A stretch of DNA of 64,000 bases from Corynebacterium pygosceleis (GCF_016595275.2 NZ_JAENIQ020000001.1:558001-622000), one strand, 5' to 3'. Positions 52,168 to 61,061 are shown, counted from the stretch's first letter. A program made the numbers and translations. The notes: generated by a model from the letters alone, not told the origin.

Positions 52168-53840
52168 CGGTTATCGTCCCCGTCGAGACCGTCGAGGACA
52201 CAGTCGCGCAGGATGCCCATGGGGATCGAGCCGAGGGCGAGGGCCTCCGCGTGGAACCGCGGGAGGGTCATGCCACGGTCGAGGGCCTCGTCTCGCAGTT
52301 CCTGCCAGAGGCGCTGGCCGAGGGCGTAGGACGGGGCCTGGCCCGGCCAGCCGAGGTAGCGGTTGAGTTCGAAGTCGAGGTTGGCGCCGGCCATGGCGGA
52401 GTTGGCGCGCAGGAACGACGCCGCGTAGTCGGCGTCCCACGTCCCGCCGTCCGGCGTGGTCTTCCCGAGGTGGACACCGATGTCGAGGACGACGCGGGCG
52501 GCACGCAGGCGCTGACCGTCGAGAAGCCCCATGCGGGTCGCGGGGTCGGTGTGGTGGCCGAGGTCGGCCATGAGCTGTTCGGCGTAGAGCGCCCAGCCCT
52601 CGCCCTGCCCGGAGTTCCAGCACGCGACACGCCGCCAGAGGTTGAGTTTGTCGGATTCGCAGAGGGTCTGGCCGATCTGGAGGTGGTGGCCGGGAACGCC
52701 CTCGTGGAACACGGTGGTGAGTTCCTGCCAGGTGTGGAACACGGTCTCGCCCCTGGGCACGGACCACCACATGCGGCCCGGGCGGGTGAAGTCGCTGCTG
52801 GGCGGGGTGTAGAAGATGCCGCCCGTCCCGGCGGGGTCGATGCAGCACTCGATGGTGCGCACCGGTTCGGGGATGGTGAAGGCGGTTCCGTCGAGATCGG
52901 CGATGGCCCGGTCGGCGGTGGCCTGCATCCATTCCTTCAGTGCGTCGACGCCGTCGAGCCGGTAGCGCTCGTCGGCGTTGAAGCGGTCCATCGCCTCCTC
53001 GACGGTGGTGCCCTCGCCGAAGCACTCGACGGCGATGGCCTCCTGCTCGGCGACGATCTCGGAGAGGCGGGTCAGTCCCCATTCGTAGGCCTCGTCGAGA
53101 TCGACGGTGGCGCCGACGAACTCGCGGGAGAAACGTTCGTAGCGTTCGCGTCCGACGCCGTCCTCCGCGGGTGCCTGCGGCAGGAGGGTCTCGCGCAGCC
53201 AGGTGGCCATGCCCCCGAAGGCCTCGCGGGCCCGGACGAGCTCGGCCCGGTCGGTGTCGACACCGAGACCGTTGAGTGTGGACCCGTCGCCGGCGAGGTC
53301 CTCACACTGGGCGATGACCTGCTCGACCTGGCGGCGGGCGGCGACGTGTCCGCGTTCGGCGGCGAGGGTGAGGGAGGCACGGTGTCCGTCGAGTGCACGC
53401 GGAACGTGGCCGAGACGGGAGATGACGTCGGCCTGCGCCTCGGGGGTGTCGGTGGGCATGATTCCGAAGGTGTCGCGGATCCACTGGACGGGGGACGCGA
53501 TGTTGTCGAGCTGCCGGATGTCCTCGCCCGCCTCGTGGAGTTCGAGACGCAGTCCGAGGCGGTCCCTCAGGACGGCGGCGGTGACCCGGTCGATGTCGTC
53601 GAAGTCGACGTCACCGTCACCTGCGGCGGCTTCCTCGAGTGCGTCGACCTCGTGGAGCATGCGGCGGATACGTTCCGCCATGGCGTCGTGGTACTCTGGG
53701 GAGAAGTCCTCCATCTCACCGTTGTGGTCGGTGAATCCCCACTCTGTCGCGGACAGCGGGGACAGCGCCGCGAGATCGTTGACGAAGGTTTCGCAGGCCA
53801 GATCGAGGCGGGACGGGTTGCGGAATGTGTCGGAGCTCAT
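52164..53840 (-). CDS. DUF885-family zinc peptidase-like protein
   Basis: The 558-residue cytoplasmic protein is a DUF885 member. The metal motif HEGVPGHH is in LTTVFHEGVPGHHLQIGQTL and is followed by GEGWALYAEQLMADLG, where the glutamate is the third ligand in this HExxH-like clan. Members act as carboxypeptidases or aminopeptidases on small peptides where tested. The ATG at 53840 has TACACT 8 bases upstream (53849-53854, minus strand), so an ATG nine bases further upstream is not used. Confidence 0.82.
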   Translation of the reverse strand: MSSDTFRNPSRLDLACETFVNDLAALSPLSATEWGFTDHNGEMEDFSPEYHDAMAERIRRMLHEVDALEEAAAGDGDVDFDDIDRVTAAVLRDRLGLRLELHEAGEDIRQLDNIASPVQWIRDTFGIMPTDTPEAQADVISRLGHVPRALDGHRASLTLAAERGHVAARRQVEQVIAQCEDLAGDGSTLNGLGVDTDRAELVRAREAFGGMATWLRETLLPQAPAEDGVGRERYERFSREFVGATVDLDEAYEWGLTRLSEIVAEQEAIAVECFGEGTTVEEAMDRFNADERYRLDGVDALKEWMQATADRAIADLDGTAFTIPEPVRTIECCIDPAGTGGIFYTPPSSDFTRPGRMWWSVPRGETVFHTWQELTTVFHEGVPGHHLQIGQTLCESDKLNLWRRVACWNSGQGEGWALYAEQLMADLGHHTDPATRMGLLDGQRLRAARVVLDIGVHLGKTTPDGGTWDADYAASFLRANSAMAGANLDFELNRYLGWPGQAPSYALGQRLWQELRDEALDRGMTLPRFHAEALALGSIPMGILRDCVLDGLDGDDNR

Positions 53841-53876
53841 GCCGCCCAAGTGTAGCGGCGCGATCTGGCGGGATGG

Positions 53877-54950
53877 TCACCCGCAGAGTTCCCGGTTCTC
53901 CCACTTGGTGCCGGGGGCGCGCCATTCGGCGAGTTTCGCGAAGAGTTCCCCGGTGTCATCGGTGACGATGAGTGCGTCGAGGTAGCGGCGCTCGATGAAG
54001 CCCTCGTCACACATGCGTTCCAGGGCGTCGAACAGGGGGTTCCAGTAGTCGTCGGCGTTGAACAGCACGATGGGGCCCGTCCCGGCGACGAGTTGCTGTC
54101 GGGTGAACACCTGGAACAGTTCCTCCAGGGTTCCGGCGCCGCCGGGCAGCACGATGAAGGCGTCCGAGAGTTCCTCCATGCGGGATTTACGTTCCGCCAT
54201 GGTCTCGACGACCTCGAGGGAGGAGAGGCCGTCGTGGGCGATCTCGAGTTCGACGAGGGACCGGGGCATGACGCCGATGGTCTGACCCCCGGCCTCGATG
54301 ACGGCGTCGGCGACGACCCCCATGAGGCCGACATCGCCGCCGCCGTAGACGAGGTCGATGTCGCGTTCCGCGAGGGCACGGCCGATGTCGCGGGCCGCGT
54401 GGGCGTACTCGGTGCGGGCACCGGGGGCGGAACCGCAGTAGACGGCGACCCGGTTGATCGGTGGGGTGAGGTGCATGACCATCGTCCCGGGGCAACTGTC
54501 GCAGGCGAGGGACTCGAACCCGAGACGGGCGTAGAGACGGCGGGCGGGGTTGTCGTCCTCGACGTAGAGGGAGATGCCGGGCCAGCCGACGTTGCGGCCG
54601 TGATCGACGACGGCGCGGATGAGGGTCGTCCCGATACCGGCCCCCTGGAAGTCGTCGTCGACGCTGACGGAGAGTTCGGGGATCTCCGGGGAGATGTACC
54701 CGTGGGACCGGATGAAGGAGGCCCAGACGACACCCGCGGTGCGGTTCCCGCCGGTCACCGGGTCCCGCACCTCGGCGACCATGCCCGTGTCGCCGCGCTG
54801 GGGAATGAACTGCAGATAGGGGGCCAGGTGGTTGTCGGTGGTGTCCGCGTCCGCCCCGACGTTGTGGATCGTCGCCCACTCGCGGAGGGGGAGATCGGCG
54901 ACGGTCATGGGCCGCAGGTTCACGGGGTTGTCGGTGGCGTGTGCAGTCAT
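53877..54950 (-). CDS. GNAT acetyltransferase fused to a LOG-type phosphoribohydrolase
   Basis: The 357-residue protein joins two enzymes. Residues 1-162 are a GNAT domain (LSVSVDDDFQGAGIGTTLIR with the acetyl-CoA loop at 102-110, then LYVEDDNPARRLYARLGF). Residues 166-357 are a LOG/TIGR00730 domain with VYCGSAPGA, YGGGDVGLMG, and the signature PGGAGTLEE at 269-277. LOG enzymes release free bases such as cytokinins from nucleoside monophosphates. ATG 54950 lies 7 bases from TAGTCT (54958-54963, minus strand). There is no stop, frameshift or ribosome site between the domains. Confidence 0.85.
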   Translation of the reverse strand: MTAHATDNPVNLRPMTVADLPLREWATIHNVGADADTTDNHLAPYLQFIPQRGDTGMVAEVRDPVTGGNRTAGVVWASFIRSHGYISPEIPELSVSVDDDFQGAGIGTTLIRAVVDHGRNVGWPGISLYVEDDNPARRLYARLGFESLACDSCPGTMVMHLTPPINRVAVYCGSAPGARTEYAHAARDIGRALAERDIDLVYGGGDVGLMGVVADAVIEAGGQTIGVMPRSLVELEIAHDGLSSLEVVETMAERKSRMEELSDAFIVLPGGAGTLEELFQVFTRQQLVAGTGPIVLFNADDYWNPLFDALERMCDEGFIERRYLDALIVTDDTGELFAKLAEWRAPGTKWENRELCG

Positions 54951-55023
54951 GTGTCTCAGACTAGCGCCAGTGGAGCCCGGGGCTCCTTGTACGTGTTTCG
55001 ATCCTGGCCGTACGCTGGGGGTT
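54951..55023. promoter_or_regulatory. Divergent leaderless promoters, GNAT-LOG/Sir2
   Basis: TAGTCT (54958-54963, minus strand) serves the GNAT-LOG gene and TACGCT (55011-55016) serves the Sir2 gene, each 7 bases from its start codon. The 73-base gap has no clear operator. Confidence 0.55.
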
Positions 55024-55782
55024 GTGAGTGATACCGGGGATGCGTCGGCGCTGGTGCGCGACGCCGTGCGTGTCGTGGTGTTCACGGGTGCGGGGATGAG
55101 CGCGGAGTCCGGTCTGGACACGTACCGCAACGATGAATCGGGGTTGTGGGACCGGGTCGATCCGGAGGCGATGGCGAGCATCGACGCGTGGCGTCGGGAT
55201 CCGGAACCGATGTGGTCCTGGTACCTGTGGCGGGCGCACCTGGCGCGGGCGGCGGAGCCGAACGCCGGACACCGGGCGGTCGCTGATTGGGGGCGACTGC
55301 GTTCGGTGACGGTGGTGACGCAGAACATCGATGACCTGCACGAGCGTGCCGGCAGTGACGACGTGGTGCACCTCCACGGCAGTCTCTTCGAGTTCCGGTG
55401 CGCGGAGTGCGCGGCCCCGTTCGAGGTGCGTGAGTTCCCCGAGGTGCGGGTGTCGAGCATGCGGCCGCCCGGCTGTGTGCGGTGCGGTGGGGCTGTGCGG
55501 CCGGGGGTCGTGTGGTTCGGGGAGGCGTTGCCCGCGGCGGAGTGGGAGCGCGCGGCGGAGGCGCTGGTGGGGGCTGATCTGGTGGTGATCGTGGGGACGT
55601 CGGGTGTGGTGCAGCCGGCGGCGTCGCTGCCGTTGCTGGCGGTGGAGGCGGGTGTCCCGGTCCTGGAGATCACCCCGGCACCGACGGAGCTGACCCGGAT
55701 CGCGGACGTGAGCTGGTCCACGACCGCGGCGCTGGGCCTGCCGTTACTCGTCGACGCCGTCCGTACCCGGGGGATCCCGTGA
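55024..55782 (+). CDS. cobB: Sir2-family NAD-dependent deacylase
   Basis: The 252-residue sirtuin has GAGMSAESG (22-30), TQNID (99-103), the catalytic HGS (H118), four zinc cysteines (126, 129, 151, 154), and VGTSGVVQPAA. Tyr67 and Arg70 (in WYLWR) match the YxxR pair that binds negatively charged acyl groups in CobB and SIRT5, so removal of succinyl or malonyl as well as acetyl groups is likely. GTG 55024 lies 7 bases behind TACGCT. The next gene starts inside its stop codon. Confidence 0.88.
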   Translation: MSDTGDASALVRDAVRVVVFTGAGMSAESGLDTYRNDESGLWDRVDPEAMASIDAWRRDPEPMWSWYLWRAHLARAAEPNAGHRAVADWGRLRSVTVVTQNIDDLHERAGSDDVVHLHGSLFEFRCAECAAPFEVREFPEVRVSSMRPPGCVRCGGAVRPGVVWFGEALPAAEWERAAEALVGADLVVIVGTSGVVQPAASLPLLAVEAGVPVLEITPAPTELTRIADVSWSTTAALGLPLLVDAVRTRGIP

Positions 55783-57230
55783 GTGCGCGGGCGTTCGTGG
55801 TGGGTTCCGGCCCGAACGGTCTGGCGGCCGCGATCGAGCTGGCGCGCGCGGGATTCAGGGTGACGGTGCTGGAGGGCGCCGCCGGGATCGGTGGCGGCTG
55901 CCGGAGTTCCGGGCGGCTGGTTCCGGGGATGATCCACGACGACTGTGCCGCGGTGCACCCGTTGTTCGCCGCGTCGCCCTTCTTCCGGACGCTCGAACTG
56001 GATGTGGAGCTGGTGCACCCGGAGATCCCCCTGGCGCATCCGTTGCCGGGCGGGGATGCGGCGGTTCTGTACCGGGGCCTCGATGCGACGGCCGCCGGGT
56101 TGGGTCGGGCGGGCCGACGGTGGCGGGCCCTGTTCGCTCCGTTGGTCAGGTACCCGGACAGGATCGCGGACCTGACGTTGACCCCCGTGCCGGGGTCGCT
56201 GGCACGGCACACCGTGCTGGGGCCGAGGTTCGGTGTGCGCGGCCTGCCACCCGCGACGGTGGTGGGCGGTTTTCTCGGTGGGGAGACGCCCGCTGCGGCG
56301 CTGTTCGCGGGGTTGTCCGCGCACGCGTTCGACCGGCTGGACCGTCCCTTGACCTCGGCGGTCGGGTTGATGATGGGGTTCACGGCACAGACGTGGGGAT
56401 GGCCGGTGGTCGCCGGCGGTTCGGGGCGGTTGACCGCCGCTCTGGCGGACTACGTGCGGGAGTTCAACGGGACGATCCGTACCGGGGTGACGGTTCGTCG
56501 GCTGAGTGATCTGGTGGGTTTCGGTTACCGGGGCGCGTCGGCGGGTGACGTCGTGGTGCTGACCACGACGCCGGGGCACGCTGCCGCGGTGTTGGCGGGG
56601 AACCAGCCGGTACGCCGGAGGCGCGCGTACCGACGGTTCCGGCACGGTGCCGCCGCGTTCCGGGTGGACCTCGCGGTGCGGGGCGGGATTCCGTGGCTGA
56701 ATCCGGATGCCCGGCGCGCGGGCACGCTGCACCTGGGCGGAACCGCCGGGGAGATCGCCGCAGCGGAACGGGCGACCTCCTCCGGCCGGGCGGCGGGTAA
56801 ACCGTTCGTCCTGGTCGGACAGCAGTATCTGGCTGATCCGTCACGTTCCGTGCGGGTCGACGGGGAATGGCTGCATCCCGTGTGGACGTACGCGCACGTG
56901 CCGGCCGGCTACCGGGGAGATGCGACGGAGCAGGTGATCTCACGGATCGCGGAGTATGCGCCGGGTGTCCGGGACCGGATCGTCGGTGTGTCCGCACGGA
57001 GTGTGGCGGAGCTGGAGGCCTACAACCCGAACTACGTGGGCGGGGATGTGGCCGGTGGTGCGAACTCTCCGGGTCAGTTGGTTGCGCGACCGGTGGTGCG
57101 GCAGCCGTACGACACGGGTGTCAACGGTGTGTTCCTCGGTTCAGCGTCGACGCCGCCGGGGGGTGGGGTGCACGGGATGTCCGGTTTCGCCGCGGCACGA
57201 CGCGCGGCGCGGTGGGCCGGAAAGTTATAG
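55779..57230 (+). CDS. FAD-dependent oxidoreductase, CrtI/phytoene-desaturase-like
   Basis: The 483-residue protein has the dinucleotide-binding motif VVGSGPNGLAAAIELARAGF, LEGAAGIGGGCRS, and near the end GVNGVFLGSASTPPGGGVHGMSGFAAA, which is typical of the phytoene-dehydrogenase-related (COG1233) oxidoreductases. No other carotenoid gene is nearby, so a carotenoid role is not supported. The GTG overlaps the Sir2 stop (GTGA at 55779), an unusual pairing. Probably cytoplasmic or membrane-associated. Confidence 0.8.
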   Translation: MSARAFVVGSGPNGLAAAIELARAGFRVTVLEGAAGIGGGCRSSGRLVPGMIHDDCAAVHPLFAASPFFRTLELDVELVHPEIPLAHPLPGGDAAVLYRGLDATAAGLGRAGRRWRALFAPLVRYPDRIADLTLTPVPGSLARHTVLGPRFGVRGLPPATVVGGFLGGETPAAALFAGLSAHAFDRLDRPLTSAVGLMMGFTAQTWGWPVVAGGSGRLTAALADYVREFNGTIRTGVTVRRLSDLVGFGYRGASAGDVVVLTTTPGHAAAVLAGNQPVRRRRAYRRFRHGAAAFRVDLAVRGGIPWLNPDARRAGTLHLGGTAGEIAAAERATSSGRAAGKPFVLVGQQYLADPSRSVRVDGEWLHPVWTYAHVPAGYRGDATEQVISRIAEYAPGVRDRIVGVSARSVAELEAYNPNYVGGDVAGGANSPGQLVARPVVRQPYDTGVNGVFLGSASTPPGGGVHGMSGFAAARRAARWAGKL

Positions 57231-57310
57231 ACCATTCTGTCTACTGTTAACCCTCCGGAAACCTCATCCGGCTAATATCAGTAGACAGTTCAGTCTGTCT
57301 TTTATAGACT
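57228..57310 (+). promoter_or_regulatory. ROK gene promoter with two TAGAC-N6-GTCT operators
   Basis: Two sites with the same spacing are present: TAGAC-N6-GTCTA at 57228-57243 and TAGAC-N6-GTCTG at 57282-57297. They are also related to each other as a long inverted repeat (CTGTCTACTG 57237-57246 and CAGTAGACAG 57279-57288). The -10 TAGACT (57305-57310), 8 bases before the ATG, lies just after the second site and pairs with AGTCTGT at 57292-57298. The layout suggests autorepression with possible looping; the first site overlaps the end of the upstream gene. Confidence 0.65.
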
Positions 57311-57318
57311 CAACCCAC

Positions 57319-58386
57319 ATGAGCACTCTGGCCCTGTCCGCGCGCACCCCCGCATTCCGTCGCCCCACCGTGCCGACGGCCCGGTGCCTGCACCACATGA
57401 TGCGCGGCCAACTGGCGATCCGGGGAGACCTCGTCGCGGCGACGGGACTCTCCCAACCCACCGTGACCCGCGCCGTCACCGCACTCGTCGGAGCCGGACT
57501 CATCCACGAACGCCCCGACCTCGTCCAGGCGACCGGGCCCGGACGCCCCCGCATCCCCCTGGAGATGACCCCCACACCGTGGCTCCACATCGGGGCCACG
57601 GTCGGACCGGACGGCGGCACCCTCGGATTCTTCGACACCCGTGGCCGCACCCTCCGGGAAACCACCTTCCCACCCGGTCGTGACACCGCCGAACACCTCA
57701 TCGCCGGCATCCACCGTCTCCTGTCCAGACCCGCCCCACCGGTCGCCGACATCGGCGTCACCGTCACGGAACCGGACGACGGCCACCTCGGCGACCGCAT
57801 CGCCGAGGAGTTCGGCACACCGGTGACCGTCGGCGATCTCACCGCGTCACTCGCCGCAGCCGAACTCCTCACCACCGACACCACCACCGACCCGATCCTG
57901 GTCATCCACCTCGACCGCGGGCTCACCCTCGCGGTCGCCGACGACGACGGCGTCACGACACACCCGGTGGACTCCGACCTCGGCCCCGACACCCTGGCGG
58001 ACCAGCTCACAACAGCCGGCCTCACCCCCGGAACCGGACGACGGGGATTCAGCGGACTCCTCCCCGCGGACTCACCCCAACCCCCGGCGCTCCGCTCACT
58101 TCTCGACGACCGAGCCCGGGAACTCGGTGACACCGTCGTCCACCACACCCGGGACACCGGCGCCGGAACCGTCGTCCTCGCCGGACCCGGATTCACCGTC
58201 GATCCAGGGGGCTACCGTCACCTCGCACGGACGGTGAACCCCAACGTCGACAAGCGGGTGGCCATCCGCATCATCCCGGACGCCGCCACACTCAACCGCA
58301 CCGCAGCCCGCACCGTCGCCCTCGACCGGCTCCTCCGGGACCCCGCCGCCGTGCACGCCGACCTCACCGCCAGAAATCAGCTGTAA
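57319..58386 (+). CDS. ROK-family transcriptional regulator
   Basis: The 355-residue protein has an N-terminal winged helix (LHHMMRGQLAIRGDLVAATGLSQPTVTRAVTALVGAGLI) and a C-terminal ROK-type domain. The ATP motif is replaced (LHIGATVGPDGGTLGFFD), and the zinc motif is absent, so it should be a regulator and not a kinase. Layout and size recall the corynebacterial ROK regulators CysR and SsuR of sulfur metabolism, but I cannot confirm orthology. The ATG at 57319 rests on TAGACT 8 bases upstream. Confidence 0.8.
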   Translation: MSTLALSARTPAFRRPTVPTARCLHHMMRGQLAIRGDLVAATGLSQPTVTRAVTALVGAGLIHERPDLVQATGPGRPRIPLEMTPTPWLHIGATVGPDGGTLGFFDTRGRTLRETTFPPGRDTAEHLIAGIHRLLSRPAPPVADIGVTVTEPDDGHLGDRIAEEFGTPVTVGDLTASLAAAELLTTDTTTDPILVIHLDRGLTLAVADDDGVTTHPVDSDLGPDTLADQLTTAGLTPGTGRRGFSGLLPADSPQPPALRSLLDDRARELGDTVVHHTRDTGAGTVVLAGPGFTVDPGGYRHLARTVNPNVDKRVAIRIIPDAATLNRTAARTVALDRLLRDPAAVHADLTARNQL

Positions 58387-58922
58387 CGCACCTCGTCGAG
58401 ACGCAGGCGCCGATCCGACTGCCCGCGGGCGATGTCGACGTACCGCCCCGCGTGCGGGATGAAGGACCCGGACTGCTCCGCCGACAGCTCACGGCGCACC
58501 TTCGCCGGAACACCGGCCGCCAGGGACCGGTCCGGGATCTCCTGCCCCTCGAGCACGACCGCACCGGCCGCAACGAGCGACCCCGCACCGACGCGCGAAC
58601 GTGACAGCAGCGCCGCCTTCATCCCCACCAGCGTCCCGTCCCCCACCGTCGTACCGTGAAGAAGCGCCATGTGACCCGCCGTGACATCATCCCCGAGCGT
58701 GCACGGCGCATCCGCGTCGACGTGCATGACACAGTTGTCCTGGATGTTCGTCCGCGCCCCGATGCGGATCGCGTTGACATCCGCCCGCAGCACACAGCCG
58801 TAGAACACCGACGAATCGGGACCGATGACCACGTCACCGATGATCGTGGCGTTCGGCGCGATGAACGCCGAGGCGTGGATGCGCGGGTTGATGCCGTTGA
58901 ACGGGAGAATCAGTGGTTCCAT
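58377..58922 (-). CDS. Gamma-class carbonic anhydrase-like protein
   Basis: The 181-residue left-handed beta-helix protein has hexapeptide repeats and the three zinc histidines of the gamma carbonic anhydrase family, one in NCVMHVD and two in GHMALLHG. Members such as PaaY/YrdA may or may not hydrate CO2. The gene start lies inside the end of the HAD gene (13-base overlap) and it has GGTGGA as ribosome site, so it is probably co-transcribed with it. Its stop overlaps the end of the ROK gene by 10 bases. Confidence 0.85.
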   Translation of the reverse strand: MEPLILPFNGINPRIHASAFIAPNATIIGDVVIGPDSSVFYGCVLRADVNAIRIGARTNIQDNCVMHVDADAPCTLGDDVTAGHMALLHGTTVGDGTLVGMKAALLSRSRVGAGSLVAAGAVVLEGQEIPDRSLAAGVPAKVRRELSAEQSGSFIPHAGRYVDIARGQSDRRLRLDEVRYS

Positions 58923-59485
58923 TCCACCAGTCTGCCCGTGACCTCCACCGCCCGCATCCCGAACTCCCAGGCGGCCGCCACATTCACCGGATTGTCGTCG
59001 AAGAACAGAACCTCCGCCGGCTCCACACCGAGCGCCGCACACGCCGCCCGGTAGGCACCCGGATCGGGCTTCGCGACACCGATGTCGCAGGACATCGTCA
59101 CCGCGTCGAAACGCTCCAGCCACGTGTGCCGCGCCCGGACCCGCTCCGCGAGGAACGCCGGGATGTTGCTCAGCAGACCGACCCGGTGCCCGGCGTCGAT
59201 CAACTCCCCCACGTACGCCACCGCATCGGCGTCCTCGTCCAACCAGCTCGCGACGTCGGCCTCAACCACCGCATCGACGTCGAACGGCGGCAGCTCGAGC
59301 GCCACCCGGATCCGCTCCCAGTACTCCTCCGGCGTGAGCCCACCCGCGTCGAGCGGCCCCCGCAACTCCCAGTACACCGGCCACAACCGCTCATCCGTGC
59401 CCACCGCATCCTCGATGGCACGCAGGTGGGCATCGGTCTGCGTGGTCAACAGGACGCCGTAGAGATCGAAGAGACAGGTCTGCAC
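58910..59485 (-). CDS. HAD-superfamily hydrolase (YihX type)
   Basis: The 191-residue protein has motif I LFDLYGVL with the nucleophile aspartate, motif II LLSNIP, lysine of motif III in VAKPDPGAYRAAC and motif IV VLFFDDNPVNV. The second motif I acid is replaced by Tyr, as in YihX-like sugar phosphatases. GTG 59485 is supported by TAGATT 7 bases upstream (59493-59498, minus strand). Substrate unknown. A far longer open frame extends upstream but is only the antisense frame of the transporter gene. Confidence 0.82.
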   Translation of the reverse strand: MQTCLFDLYGVLLTTQTDAHLRAIEDAVGTDERLWPVYWELRGPLDAGGLTPEEYWERIRVALELPPFDVDAVVEADVASWLDEDADAVAYVGELIDAGHRVGLLSNIPAFLAERVRARHTWLERFDAVTMSCDIGVAKPDPGAYRAACAALGVEPAEVLFFDDNPVNVAAAWEFGMRAVEVTGRLVEWNH

Positions 59486-59508
59486 ACCCGCCAATCTACC
59501 GCGGCCCG

Positions 59509-60375
59509 TCAGGCACGCGCCGCCTCCCGTTTCCGGGCCCGCGCCCCGACAACCTGCGCGACGATCACCGCCCCCACGACCGCCACCGATCCCACGGCCT
59601 GAACGACCGTGAAACGCTCCCCGTTGAACAACACCCCCAACGCCGTCGCGGTCAGTGGACTGATCACACTGAGCAGCGACACACTCACCGCGTCGAGAAG
59701 CGCGAGGCCCCGGAACCAGAGACCGTAGGCGAGGAGCGCACCCACGACGGTCAGGTAGGTGTAGCCCGCGATGTTCGTTCCGGTCAGATGATCCGGCAAC
59801 CCCTCGAACAACAGCAACGGCGTCAGGGCCAGTCCACCGAAGGTGAGCTGCCAACCCGTCACCGCCAACTGCGGGACCCCCTCCGGACGGCCCCACCGTT
59901 TCGCCAGCACAAGCCCCGTACCGGTGCACACCGTCGCCGCACCTGCGGCGAGAACCCCCTCCATGTTCAGTGCCGTCCCCGGAGACACCACCAGCGCCGC
60001 CACACCACCAACCGCGACGACACCGGCAACGACCTGCGCCCGATACACCCTCGTCCCCAGCAGCACGGGACTCAGACACATCACCACCAGTGGCGCCGCA
60101 CTGGTCAACACCGCGGCGATCCCACCCGGAAGCAGGTAGGCGGTGAGGAAGAGCAGGGCGAAGAACGCCCCGATGTTCACCACGCCGAGCACGACAGCCC
60201 TGACCCACCAGAGCCCCTTCGGCAACACGCGGAACCAGGCCAGCAGGAGCAGCCCGGCGGGCAGTGCGCGCATCACGCCGGCGAGGATCGGCCGGTCGGC
60301 CGGGAGCATCTCCGTGGTGACGATGTAGGTCGTTCCCCAGGTGAACGGCGTGATGGCGGTCAGCAGCAGATTCAT
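59509..60375 (-). CDS. EamA/DMT-family transporter
   Basis: The 288-residue protein has ten predicted membrane segments in two EamA repeats, with AITPFTWGTTYIVTTEML at the start and VISPLTATALGVLFNGERF in the second repeat, as in PecM/RhaT-type exporters. It probably exports a metabolite or drug. It starts 14 bases after the stop of the nitroreductase gene, so the two are likely one transcript under the MarR-type operator upstream. Confidence 0.82.
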   Translation of the reverse strand: MNLLLTAITPFTWGTTYIVTTEMLPADRPILAGVMRALPAGLLLLAWFRVLPKGLWWVRAVVLGVVNIGAFFALLFLTAYLLPGGIAAVLTSAAPLVVMCLSPVLLGTRVYRAQVVAGVVAVGGVAALVVSPGTALNMEGVLAAGAATVCTGTGLVLAKRWGRPEGVPQLAVTGWQLTFGGLALTPLLLFEGLPDHLTGTNIAGYTYLTVVGALLAYGLWFRGLALLDAVSVSLLSVISPLTATALGVLFNGERFTVVQAVGSVAVVGAVIVAQVVGARARKREAARA

Positions 60376-60389
60376 GACCGGTTCCCGAC

Positions 60390-60971
60390 CTAGTACCTTT
60401 CGTTGACCCGGCGCGAGTCATGGCGACCCGGATGCTCCGGGGTGTTGGCACCGTGGCCCATGGCGATGACCAGCGCGATGACCCGGTCGTCCCGACCTCC
60501 GAGACCGATGGCCTCCTTCACCTTCTCCTCGTTCCAGCCGGTCGTGGGACTGGTGGCCAGCCCCTCCCCCGCCGCAGCGACGAGCGCGAACCCGGCGACG
60601 AGCATCGCGTCCCGCAGGGCGGCCTCCCGCAACTCCTGCGGGGTCTTGAGGCTGTTGAACTTCTCCGCCATGGTCCGCACCGGGTCGGGCAGGATCTCCC
60701 CGGCGTCCTCAGGGAGGACCTCGGCGCGCCCGACCGCGACGAGAACCACCGGGGCGTCGATGAACTGGCGCTGGCCGGAGGCATCGACGAGCGCCCGCCG
60801 GATCTCCGGGTCCCGGATGACCACGAGATCGCGCGCCTGGGCGTTGAAGGCGCTCGGAGCCTCGAGGGCCTGGTGGACGACGCGGTCGAGGACCTCCTCC
60901 GGGACGTCGTCGGGAAGATAGTTGCGGACGGCGCGGCGGGTGGCGATGGCGTCGGCGACGGTGCGGGACAT
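60390..60971 (-). CDS. Nitroreductase-family protein
   Basis: The 193-residue FMN-binding protein opens with ATRRAVRNYLPDDVPEEVLDRVV, then QALEAPSAFNAQ (FMN and dimer contacts), and has GLATSPTTGWNEEKVKEAIGL, the usual nitroreductase C-terminal block. It would reduce quinones, nitro compounds or related electrophiles with NAD(P)H. CAGGAG precedes the ATG by about 7 bases. It is divergent from marR with two palindromes between them. Confidence 0.85.
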   Translation of the reverse strand: MSRTVADAIATRRAVRNYLPDDVPEEVLDRVVHQALEAPSAFNAQARDLVVIRDPEIRRALVDASGQRQFIDAPVVLVAVGRAEVLPEDAGEILPDPVRTMAEKFNSLKTPQELREAALRDAMLVAGFALVAAAGEGLATSPTTGWNEEKVKEAIGLGGRDDRVIALVIAMGHGANTPEHPGRHDSRRVNERY

Positions 60972-61004
60972 GACGGGCTCCTGGAAGATTCTCGATTGTT
61001 CGAT

Positions 61005-61061
61005 GTCAAAGTGTTCGACGCCAGACTAATCTCAGGTAAGATCCATGTCAAACACTTTGAC
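61005..61061. promoter_or_regulatory. Two MarR-type operators between nitroreductase and marR
   Basis: GTCAAA-GTG-TTCGAC at 61005-61019 and the perfect palindrome GTCAAA-CAC-TTTGAC at 61047-61061 are 42 bases apart centre to centre. The marR promoter is TTCGAC (61014-61019), N17, TAAGAT (61037-61042), so the first operator covers the -35 and the second lies just behind the -10. Repression of both divergent units by the MarR protein is the simplest reading. Confidence 0.7.

Noticed and set aside
54951..56732. Very long minus-strand open frame continuing upstream of the GNAT-LOG gene
   Set aside because: It lies antisense to the Sir2 and CrtI-like genes, is rich in Arg, Pro and Thr without motifs, and the leaderless promoter at 54958-54963 sets the real start at 54950.
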